A stretch of 11,591 bases of DNA from Patescibacteria group bacterium (GTDB lineage Bacteria; Patescibacteriota; Dojkabacteria; SC72; T1SED10-24). Made by a program: the position numbers and the translations under genes. A model generated the notes under the pieces. That model was not told where the DNA came from and did no database searches. It saw nothing but the letters and a program-made list of their open reading frames with translations. Location of the stretch: positions 1-11,591 of the forward strand of contig SLHS01000023.1 in the NCBI GenBank assembly GCA_007136035.1. The letters run 5' to 3'. Shown here piece by piece: positions 6,046-11,591 of this stretch. Position 1 is the stretch's first letter; the number at the start of each line of letters is the position of its first letter.

Positions 6046-8400
6046 CTACATTCGTTCCAAAGGTTTAATTCTGAGAAGACATAGCCCATCCCTAAGAATT
6101 TTTCTAACAAATTTTACTATTAAAATCCGAACCGTTTTTTCATTTTCCTTTGCATCCAGCACTTTTTCAGTTTCGTACATCTGGCTAAACAACTTTGCCA
6201 AGTCATACAAATATTCAGCTAATGTACTAGGCGAATAGCTGTTTGCACAAGCAGTGATTACATTCGGATAATCTAAACATTTAAGAAGAATTTCACGATT
6301 GAGATCGGTTAATTCAAGACTTTTAATCTCTTCGCTTTCATTTTTAACATTCTTCAAAATACTACATGCTCTAGCATGAGCATACACTACATAAGGGCCA
6401 CTCCGACCATTAAACTGAACAGCTTTGTCTAAATCAAACTTCATATCCTTAAACGGATCAGAAGACAAAAATGCATACTTTAAAGCCCCAAGAGCTATAT
6501 CCTCATCACCAGTAGCATCCTTAACAATATCCAAAAGCTCATCTCCTGAAAGCACTCCACCACCTCTAGAAGACATTTTCTTGCCATCCTTGTCAAAGAC
6601 ATAACCATATGCCAAGTGATACAAATTATCTATTGGCAAAAGCCCCAAGGAATCAATTAAAGAAAAAAGTCTTTGAAAATGAGTAATCTGTTCATTACCA
6701 ACAATCCAAATAGCAAGCCAAGGGTTAAATTTTTCAACCTTGAGTTTTGTAAGACCCAGATCCTGTGTATGGTACAAGGAAGTTCCATCAGATTTAAGAA
6801 GAACTGCATCAGGGACACCATATTTTTTTTCTAATTTAGCTACTATAGCACCATCAGAAGTTTTTACTATCCTCTCACCGTCTACATTTTCCTTAACTAT
6901 TTTTTTACCTACCTCATAAATTTCACTTTCAAACCACATATGCCCCATTTCTTCCCCCAGTCTCTTCATTGTCTCTTCATGACCTTCCAAAACCCAAGAA
7001 ATCATTTTCCTCCACAAAGCAACTACTTGCTTATCTCCACTTTCCCATTTAACCAACATTTCTCTTACTTGAGCTTCTACTTCTTTACTCTCCTTAAATT
7101 TTTGTGCCCCTAGGACATAATATTTATCTACAAAATGATCGGATTTCATACCTTCCGTTTCAGGAGACAAACCAGATCCAAATTCTTTCAAGGCCCACAT
7201 AGCTTTACAAATTGGTAAACCCTTATCATTTATAATGTTGTCGTTATGAACTTCAAAGCCAAGTTTTTCAAAAATAGCTCTCAAAGATTGAGCAAGAAAA
7301 ACATTTAAAAGATGTCCTACATGCATGGCTTTGTTTGGATTTGCACTAGGACTTTCAATTAAAACAACTCTTCCGTTACCAATATTGCAAGATGAGAAAT
7401 TTTCGAAATTAGAAAAAGACTTAGAAATATATTTAAAAAGGTATTCGTCTGTAAGGAAAAAATTCACAAAACCATTTTTTGCAACTTCGATTTTACTGAA
7501 GACAGAACCTACCCTAGTTTCACCACGTAGTTCCACAGCTATTTCTTCAGCTACTTCATTGGCTTTTTTGTCTAAACTTTTTGACAATTCAAAAGCAATA
7601 TTTGTTGAAAAATGACCAAAATTTAAATTTGGAGATTTAGACAAAATAACTTTGTTTTCGAAATTAAAATCAGGATAAGCATTCTTCAAAACCCCTGTGA
7701 GCAAAGCATTTAATTCACTTAGCATTGTTCCTTCATTTACAAATCCAAGCGACTCACCTCTTCTTTTTTTAAGACCTCTATTACCCTTATCTCCAGATTG
7801 AGCAAGTTTTTTTAAATCAGAAATTACATCTAAATCTTCGACCATCTTTTTTGTCTCAAAATCTATTTCTACAGGGTTGCCTTTTAATAGTTCCCAACAC
7901 CCTCCAAAGACACTTTCTCCCTCCTTAGCAAAGTCGCTTGCTAATTGCTGAAGCTTACTACCATCGTTCTTGTTGCAAACAAAACAAGTGAAAATATTCT
8001 CTGCCTCACCATCAACCTTCACTCTTTCTCCCTGTTCAAAACTCTTAAACCTATGGGTTATGGAATGGTCGTCGGAAAAGACCTCTTCTCCCTGTTTGCA
8101 AAAAGAAATTTCTTTTCCACCAACAGGTAAAAAAGGTGTCTCTTTTTTTAAAGTCTCTAATTTTAAATCTCCATAAAGAGGAACCAAATCGGCATAAACA
8201 CCATTAATATCATTTTCTAAAACAAATACATTGAAAAAGTTAACAAACGGATTTATATTCGGAAGCTTTTTTTTGTCTTTCAGCTTCTCTAACTTCAATA
8301 TGATATCACGGCTTTTTGCAGTTCTGTTGTTAATACCTTTAGCCACAACAACACAAAGAGCTTTTTCTTCATAAATCTCTTTTGATATTTCAAACTTCAT
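6046..8400 (-). CDS. argS: Arginyl-tRNA synthetase with N-terminal B3/B4 (PheRS-beta editing-like) domain
   Basis: ArgRS charges tRNA-Arg with arginine using ATP in the cytoplasm. Residues from about 226 form a complete class Ia ArgRS: N-terminal additional domain (226-320), catalytic core with HVGH (360-363), Y-H-T-Q-D-L-G (543-549), signature loop KKMSSR (607-612), and DALR-type anticodon-binding end (about 670-784) finishing L-x-R-I-K-P-L-E-R-M. Usual ArgRS length is about 550-580, so 784 is too long. Residues 1-195 resemble the B3/B4 domain of PheRS beta and solo B3/B4 proteins: N-I-N-P-F-V-N-F-F-N (48-57), a G-V-Y-A-D-L strand (67-72), F-L-P-V-G-G (90-95), G-E-E-V-F-S-D-D (104-111), I-T-H-R-F (114-118) and a late strand F-T-C-F-V-C-N (137-143). 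A basic linker (196-216, K/G/R-rich) joins the parts. The frame has no interruption. The gene starts 23 nt after the tRNA-Arg gene without an SD. An editing role for the extra domain is inference. Confidence 0.93.
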   Translation of the reverse strand: MKFEISKEIYEEKALCVVVAKGINNRTAKSRDIILKLEKLKDKKKLPNINPFVNFFNVFVLENDINGVYADLVPLYGDLKLETLKKETPFLPVGGKEISFCKQGEEVFSDDHSITHRFKSFEQGERVKVDGEAENIFTCFVCNKNDGSKLQQLASDFAKEGESVFGGCWELLKGNPVEIDFETKKMVEDLDVISDLKKLAQSGDKGNRGLKKRRGESLGFVNEGTMLSELNALLTGVLKNAYPDFNFENKVILSKSPNLNFGHFSTNIAFELSKSLDKKANEVAEEIAVELRGETRVGSVFSKIEVAKNGFVNFFLTDEYLFKYISKSFSNFENFSSCNIGNGRVVLIESPSANPNKAMHVGHLLNVFLAQSLRAIFEKLGFEVHNDNIINDKGLPICKAMWALKEFGSGLSPETEGMKSDHFVDKYYVLGAQKFKESKEVEAQVREMLVKWESGDKQVVALWRKMISWVLEGHEETMKRLGEEMGHMWFESEIYEVGKKIVKENVDGERIVKTSDGAIVAKLEKKYGVPDAVLLKSDGTSLYHTQDLGLTKLKVEKFNPWLAIWIVGNEQITHFQRLFSLIDSLGLLPIDNLYHLAYGYVFDKDGKKMSSRGGGVLSGDELLDIVKDATGDEDIALGALKYAFLSSDPFKDMKFDLDKAVQFNGRSGPYVVYAHARACSILKNVKNESEEIKSLELTDLNREILLKCLDYPNVITACANSYSPSTLAEYLYDLAKLFSQMYETEKVLDAKENEKTVRILIVKFVRKILRDGLCLLRIKPLERM
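7723..7734 (-). promoter_or_regulatory. Possible internal start of a short ArgRS form
   Basis: Codon 226 of argS is ATG (7725-7723), preceded by GAAGGA (7734-7729) with a 3-nt spacer. Translation from here would give a 559-residue protein, M-L-S-E-L-N-A-L-L, beginning just where ordinary ArgRS proteins begin. The spacing is shorter than optimal and GAAGGA also encodes residues, so this may be chance. Confidence 0.3.
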
Positions 8401-8423
8401 AGTTTTCTATTTTACATTAAAAA

Positions 8424-8497
8424 CACACCCAGAGGGATTCGAACCCCCAACCTTCGGTTCCGAAGACCGACGCTCTATCCAGTTGAGCTATGGGTGC
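8424..8497 (-). tRNA. tRNA-Arg (anticodon TCG)
   Basis: A 74-nt cloverleaf reads from 8497 to 8424. Acceptor GCACCCA pairs with TGGGTGT; the D-arm is GCTC/GAGC with loop AACTGGATA. The anticodon arm TCGGT/ACCGA encloses loop CTTCGGA, so the anticodon is TCG and it reads CGN arginine codons. The T-arm GGGGG/CCCTC carries TTCGAAT. Loop base A20, an ArgRS identity base in E. coli, is present, as is C35. The first pair is G1-U72, a wobble; the discriminator is G73 and no CCA is encoded, so a CCA-adding enzyme is needed. It lies 23 nt before argS on the same strand, so it is probably co-transcribed with its own synthetase gene. Five T residues follow the 3' end. Confidence 0.95.
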
Positions 8498-8498
8498 T

Positions 8499-8512
8499 AC
8501 CCTTATGAGGGT
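8499..8512 (-). repeat. Small inverted repeat between promoter and tRNA
   Basis: ACCCT-CATA-AGGGT fills nearly all the space between the -10 box and the tRNA: a perfect 5-bp stem with a 4-nt loop. It spans the predicted start point, so the whole hairpin would not be in the RNA. An operator-like role is possible; chance is also plausible at this length. Confidence 0.3.
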
Positions 8513-8521
8513 ATTATATCA
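8513..8521 (-). promoter_or_regulatory. Extended -10 promoter of tRNA-Arg/argS operon (TGATATAAT)
   Basis: TG-A-TATAAT runs from 8521 to 8513, identical to the uvrA promoter element. It ends 15 nt before tRNA base G1, so the start point would be about 8505-8507 with a short pre-tRNA leader for RNase P. No clear -35 is visible; any would lie within the 3' end of the AbiEii-like gene. It lies 11 nt past that gene's stop codon. No other obvious promoter was seen before argS, so it probably serves the operon down to 3529. Confidence 0.65.
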
Positions 8522-8532
8522 AAAAAAGACAT

Positions 8533-9351
8533 TTAAAAACTCTCTATTTCCACTTTTAATATATCCTTCATCTTTTCTCCCAAGTTTCTTGCAAAATCCA
8601 TATCCTCAACAAAGTTTTCCAAATCAAAGGCTATACTTTTTGCATCAACACTTTCTATTTTCTCCAAAAGTTTTAATTTTAACTCCTTTTTACTTAAAAT
8701 CTCTCTTAAACAATCATAGTTAGGCTCAACATTATTCTGCAAAAACCACATCAAGTCAAAAAAGTCCCGACCTTTTACCTGTGCTAAGACATTTCCTTTT
8801 TTATCTTTTTTCTGCCAACTTCTGTTTAAAACAGCCAATATTTTAGTTGACATTAGAGTAGATAGGTCAAAAGTCTTTACCAATACAGAACGATTGAATT
8901 TAAAAAGAGGTTTGAATTCTTTCTGAAAGCTTTTGCAAAAACCAAAGTCAGAAAATATTTCTAACTTAATGAAAAGGATATCTGACCCTACCTTACCTTC
9001 TGAAAGACCCAAATCTTTTAAAATTGGAAATTTAAAATATATTCTAAATTTCTGTACCTTAACATCTACTTCCAAGTCCAAACTTTTTTCCAAAAAAACT
9101 TTAACATCGCTAGCCAACATTTCCATATCTGTATTGCCCTCTTCATCTACAAAATCTAAATCTTCAGAGAGCCTGGGTAATTTATAACATAAAGCAAGAC
9201 AAGTACCCCCATAGAAAAAAAGATCATTGTATTTTTTTGAAGAATAGATATATTCTAAAATTAAAACCTGTAGATACTGTCTTAATAAATTGCGAATGTA
9301 AAAATGAGGCTTTTCGGGATTATCCTCAACTATTTTTTTCAATATTTCCAT
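8533..9351 (-). CDS. AbiEii-type nucleotidyltransferase toxin
   Basis: The 272-residue protein looks like the nucleotidyltransferase half of AbiE-type (type IV) toxin-antitoxin pairs, which block growth and can give phage abortive infection; related mycobacterial MenT toxins modify tRNA 3' ends. Motif I is F-F-Y-G-G-T-C-L-A-L (45-54), followed by the metal-binding S-E-D-L-D-F (62-67; D64, D66). I-K-L-E-I-F (128-133) fits the third catalytic strand. K-G-R-D-F-F-D-L-M-W-F-L (193-204) matches the family's later R-D-x2-D-L motif. Key residues are present, so the toxin may be active. It starts 2 nt after the antitoxin stop with no SD, so translation is probably coupled, which would keep toxin below antitoxin. 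The target is unknown. The only doubt is whether it acts as a toxin rather than a housekeeping nucleotidyltransferase. Confidence 0.87.
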   Translation of the reverse strand: MEILKKIVEDNPEKPHFYIRNLLRQYLQVLILEYIYSSKKYNDLFFYGGTCLALCYKLPRLSEDLDFVDEEGNTDMEMLASDVKVFLEKSLDLEVDVKVQKFRIYFKFPILKDLGLSEGKVGSDILFIKLEIFSDFGFCKSFQKEFKPLFKFNRSVLVKTFDLSTLMSTKILAVLNRSWQKKDKKGNVLAQVKGRDFFDLMWFLQNNVEPNYDCLREILSKKELKLKLLEKIESVDAKSIAFDLENFVEDMDFARNLGEKMKDILKVEIESF

Positions 9352-9353
9352 TT

Positions 9354-9998
9354 TTAAATTTCTTTTAAGAATTTAAATGTTTCTTGCATCCTTTTACTGT
9401 TTTCCAAGCTAACATACTTTCCAAATTCTTCTATATCCTCTCTACCTACCTGCTCCATATTTAACCTTAAAGATTTGAAATAGTTTTTACTGATTAATAT
9501 ACTTTTTCTTAAATACAGAAAATCAAAAAGAGCCTTCGCAAGAGTGGCTTTGTATATGAAAAAGTTGTTTTTTTCAGTTAATTCAAAACCTGTGAAAAGT
9601 TCCTTTTTAATATTGTGATAATGGAAAACACCCAAATTATTTTTAAATTTCGTTGTTTTTTTCGTACTCATTGCTGAAAAACCAAAAGAAGACTCACTTA
9701 AAACATTATACTCATTTAAAACATATTCCAAACTCAAATATGACGGTGAATACAAAGTACTAGAAAGGAATTCTAAATAGCTATTCCAAGAATTTTTTCT
9801 CCTCATTTCTTCTAAAAAGTAAGAAGAAACATATATACCCCTTTTTAATGCAACTATTTTCTCTTTTGCTTTAAGTCTAGAAAGAATTATTTTTAAATAG
9901 TAATCTTCAATATCTAGACTTTGTAAAGTTTGCAAAGAAAAAAATGGCATTTCTTTGATTATGTTTTCGACTTCTTTTGTTTTAGGAATATTTTCCAT
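9354..9998 (-). CDS. AbiEi-type antitoxin and transcriptional repressor
   Basis: Partner of the nucleotidyltransferase downstream. AbiEi proteins have an N-terminal winged helix that binds the operon promoter and a C-terminal domain for antitoxicity. From ATG 9998 the protein has 214 residues: helix-turn-helix-like 7-50 (F-S-L-Q-T-L-Q..., then L-S-R-L-K-A-K-E-K-I), wing L-K-R-G-I-Y-V (51-57), then P-S-Y-L-S-L-E-Y-V-L-N-E-Y-N-V-L (85-100), K-F-K-N-N-L-G-V-F-H-Y-H (117-128), and A-T-L-A-K-A-L-F-D-F-L-Y-L (151-163), all in the family order. A longer frame could start at TTG 10037, but that codon lies upstream of the predicted transcription start near 10019 and has no SD. ATG 9998 has AGGGG just before it, 2 nt away, which is close. 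I therefore shorten the gene by 13 codons. Confidence 0.85.
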   Translation of the reverse strand: MENIPKTKEVENIIKEMPFFSLQTLQSLDIEDYYLKIILSRLKAKEKIVALKRGIYVSSYFLEEMRRKNSWNSYLEFLSSTLYSPSYLSLEYVLNEYNVLSESSFGFSAMSTKKTTKFKNNLGVFHYHNIKKELFTGFELTEKNNFFIYKATLAKALFDFLYLRKSILISKNYFKSLRLNMEQVGREDIEEFGKYVSLENSKRMQETFKFLKEI

Positions 9999-10015
9999 GG
10001 CCCCTATTTCTTTAA

Positions 10016-10034
10016 GTATACGAATATTGTATAC
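10016..10034. promoter_or_regulatory. Candidate AbiEi operator (GTATAC repeats)
   Basis: GTATACGAATATTGTATAC has two palindromic GTATAC arms 13 bp apart around an AT core. It covers the -10 box and predicted start point, the expected place for an autorepressor site. AbiEi proteins are known to bind inverted repeats in their own promoters; binding here is inferred only. Confidence 0.45.
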
Positions 10035-10054
10035 CAAGCGAAACAGGAGGTCAA
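10026..10054 (-). promoter_or_regulatory. Promoter of the AbiE-type operon
   Basis: TTGACC (10054-10049), a 17-bp spacer and TACAAT (10031-10026) form the best -35/-10 pair in the window. The start point would be about 10018-10020, giving a leader of about 20 nt to ATG 9998. The -35 overlaps the nrdG stop codon, so the pair can be transcribed independently of nrdDG, though read-through is possible because no terminator separates them. Confidence 0.7.
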
Positions 10055-10752
10055 CCTATATTCTTTATATTGACATTCTCAACATATTTTTTAAAGATTT
10101 TTCCAAACTTTTCTAGCTCTTTTTTAGAAAACTCATTGTCTTTACTAAACTTCGAAGAAATACTCTTGCTATATTTAAAATTCTGCAAAGAAAAACTTTT
10201 CACCCCCTTCAAAAACCTACCCATATTTTCCATAATTTCTTCAGTATGCATACCTTTAACAACTGTTGTTCTAAATTCATAATCTACATTGGAATTTTTG
10301 ATTAACTCAATACTTTCTAATATTTTTTGAATTTCGTTAAAACCCCCTGTAGTAGCTTCATACTCTTCCAAAGTAGATTTAATGTCCATAGCTATATAGT
10401 CAACAGCTTTTTCTTCCAAGAGTTTTTGTATAATTTTAGGGAAAGATCCATTTGTATCTATTTTTACATTGAAACCTTTTTCTTTAATTTTTTTAGCAAA
10501 ATCAACAATCTCCTTATTAACACACGGCTCCCCTCCTGTCACAACAACTCCTTCTAGTAGATACCTTCTGTTTTTTAAGAACTTGAAAAATTCTTCCTCT
10601 GAGATTACCTCATCTTCCTTTGGAGGCTTTGTTACTAGTTCTGGATTATGACAAAAAGGACAACGGAAATTGCATCCATGCGTGAAAACCGTACAGGCAA
10701 TTTTTTCTGGATAATCTATGAGGGTTGTTTTTTGTAACCCGGATATAGTCAT
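10051..10752 (-). CDS. nrdG: NrdG, anaerobic ribonucleotide reductase activating protein (radical SAM)
   Basis: NrdG uses a [4Fe-4S] cluster and S-adenosylmethionine to make the glycyl radical on NrdD. Of 233 residues, the N-terminal I-S-G-L-Q-K-T-T-L-I-D-Y-P (3-15) is typical of this activase group. C27-x3-C31-x2-C34 (C-N-F-R-C-P-F-C) binds the cluster and T-G-G-E-P (72-76) is the SAM motif. D-T-N-G (99-102) and M-D-I-K (127-130) are further conserved barrel strands. The C-terminus is Lys/Ser/Phe-rich. The gene starts 4 nt after the nrdD stop; AAGG lies 9 nt before the ATG inside the end of nrdD, so the two genes form one translation unit. The stop is TGA, the only TGA stop among the complete genes. 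Its last bases contain the -35 of the downstream AbiE promoter. Confidence 0.94.
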   Translation of the reverse strand: MTISGLQKTTLIDYPEKIACTVFTHGCNFRCPFCHNPELVTKPPKEDEVISEEEFFKFLKNRRYLLEGVVVTGGEPCVNKEIVDFAKKIKEKGFNVKIDTNGSFPKIIQKLLEEKAVDYIAMDIKSTLEEYEATTGGFNEIQKILESIELIKNSNVDYEFRTTVVKGMHTEEIMENMGRFLKGVKSFSLQNFKYSKSISSKFSKDNEFSKKELEKFGKIFKKYVENVNIKNIG

Positions 10753-10756
10753 AATT

Positions 10757-11591
10757 TTAGACCTTGTAGTTTTCTCTTACCTCCCATTCCGCTTTTTTAC
10801 CTTTGTTCCAACAGTTTATGGGGCTAATATACCCGACTACTCTAGAATATACTTCACATTTTACCTTACACTTGTCACAATATTCATGCTCCCCATTCAT
10901 ATATCCATGTTCCGGACAAATACTAAAGGTCGGAGTTATTGAGAAGTATGGCATTTTGTAATTTTCTGCTATTTTTTTTACCAACTTTTTAGTAGCACAC
11001 ATAGATGGCATTTTTTCGCCAACAAATACATGGAAAACCGTACCTCCTGTATATTTACATTGAATTTCATCTTGATTTTGTAAAGCCTCACAAAGATCAT
11101 CTGTGGCATCTACTGGAAGTTGCGTAGAGTTTGAATAGAAAGGTTCACCATTAGTAGTTGCAACTACAATATCAGGATACTTCTTCTTATCAATTTTAGC
11201 GAAACGATACGATGTACTTTCTGCAGGAGTCGCCTCAAGATTAAAAAGTACTCCTGTTTCTTTTTGATACTGTTGCATCACATCTCGCATATAATCAAGA
11301 ACCTCTAGTGTGAAATCTCTCCCTTCTTTACTTAACAAATCTTTATTCATAAAGTTAAGAAGTGCTTCATTCATACCATTGATACCTATTGTATTAAAGT
11401 GATTACTCCAATACTTTCCAAATCTTTCTTTAATCCCGGAAAGATAATATCTAGAATATGGATACAGTCCTCGCTCCGTAGTATATTCTATTGCATCACG
11501 CTTGATTATGAGACTTTCTTTCGCTAAATCCATCTTCTCCTTCAATTGTTTGAAAAATTCCTTTTTGTTTTTTGCTGTATATCCAATTCTA
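10757..11591 (-). CDS. nrdD: NrdD, anaerobic (class III) ribonucleoside-triphosphate reductase, 3' part only
   Basis: Class III reductase makes deoxynucleotides without oxygen in the cytoplasm, using a glycyl radical set by NrdG. The frame is open to the right edge (277 codons visible), so the N-terminus, including any ATP-cone and the first catalytic cysteine, is missing; an apparent TTG start at 11545 is not the real one. Visible parts are N-L-E-A-T-P-A-E-S-T-S-Y-R (substrate region), Y-S-N-S-T-Q-L-P-V, a G-G-T-V-F-H-V-F segment, and the C-terminal zinc site C-P-E-H-G...C-D-K-C, in the style of the Thermotoga-type enzymes. The glycyl radical site is R-V-V-G-Y, its Gly codon at 10834-10832, followed by N-K-G-K-K-A-E-W-E-V-R. 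This is the normal end of an active enzyme. nrdG follows after 4 nt. No aerobic reductase is visible here. Confidence 0.95.
   Translation of the reverse strand, partial: RIGYTAKNKKEFFKQLKEKMDLAKESLIIKRDAIEYTTERGLYPYSRYYLSGIKERFGKYWSNHFNTIGINGMNEALLNFMNKDLLSKEGRDFTLEVLDYMRDVMQQYQKETGVLFNLEATPAESTSYRFAKIDKKKYPDIVVATTNGEPFYSNSTQLPVDATDDLCEALQNQDEIQCKYTGGTVFHVFVGEKMPSMCATKKLVKKIAENYKMPYFSITPTFSICPEHGYMNGEHEYCDKCKVKCEVYSRVVGYISPINCWNKGKKAEWEVRENYKV

Noticed and set aside
8419..8424. T5 run after the tRNA as a rho-independent terminator separating it from argS
   Set aside because: Five T residues after a tRNA arm are weak, and no other promoter for argS is visible; co-transcription is the simpler reading.
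8424..8497. tRNA-Arg as the attachment site of an element carrying the AbiE pair
   Set aside because: The AbiE pair lies on the 5' side of the tRNA, not the usual 3' side, and no integrase or repeated tRNA end was found.
8490..8723. 77-codon plus-strand frame over the tRNA and AbiEii 3' end
   Set aside because: It overlaps a tRNA and a well-supported gene on the other strand and has no recognisable protein pattern.
9999..10037. TTG 10037 as start of the AbiEi-type gene
   Set aside because: It lies upstream of the predicted transcription start and lacks an SD; ATG 9998 fits family length and leader.
10051..10053. TGA read as glycine (alternative code)
   Set aside because: All other genes end in TAA or TAG and no gene needs TGA as a sense codon; NrdG already has its normal length at this TGA.
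1..11591. CRISPR array, insertion sequence or rRNA
   Set aside because: No regularly spaced repeats, transposase-like frames, terminal inverted repeats or rRNA-like stretches were seen.

Overview
The window is strongly AT-rich and gene-dense. Intergenic gaps are mostly 2-25 nt, Shine-Dalgarno (SD) sequences are rare, and the genes suit a small anaerobic bacterium: class III ribonucleotide reductase, AbiE-type toxin-antitoxin, an RNHCP zinc-ribbon protein and a membrane-anchored cohesin-like protein. Together these suggest a Patescibacteria/CPR-type organism. That placement is an inference from gene style, not from a phylogenetic marker. TGA acts as a stop (nrdG) and no long gene is interrupted by TGA, so the standard bacterial code fits, rather than the TGA=Gly code of Gracilibacteria/Absconditabacteria.

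Layout: (1) 1-500, minus, is the 5' part of a gene for a membrane-anchored protein with a cohesin-like ectodomain, running off the left edge. (2) A 154-bp divergent intergenic region carries an extended -10 promoter for uvrA (655-3510, plus), the only plus-strand gene and a complete excision-repair ATPase. (3) From 8521 leftwards to 3529 lies an apparent minus-strand operon: tRNA-Arg(UCG), argS, RNHCP zinc-ribbon protein, HAD phosphatase-like protein, thioredoxin-reductase-like flavoprotein and a membrane protein with a Cys-rich tail. Its end faces the end of uvrA across 18 bp. (4) From 10054 to 8533 is an AbiEi/AbiEii-type pair with its own promoter, a candidate operator and a corrected antitoxin start. 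(5) From 11591 to 10051 are nrdD (3' part only) and nrdG, anaerobic deoxynucleotide synthesis.

The most striking observation is argS. It encodes a 784-residue protein in which a complete ArgRS (about 560 residues) is preceded by about 220 residues resembling the B3/B4 (editing-type) domain of phenylalanyl-tRNA synthetase beta. The gene lies 23 nt behind a tRNA-Arg gene and appears to share its promoter, so the enzyme and one of its substrates would be made from one transcript. An internal ATG with a purine-rich stretch sits exactly at the natural ArgRS N-terminus, so a shorter form is possible.

No CRISPR array, insertion sequence, rRNA or convincing rho-independent terminator was seen, and no gene-free stretch reaches 300 bases.
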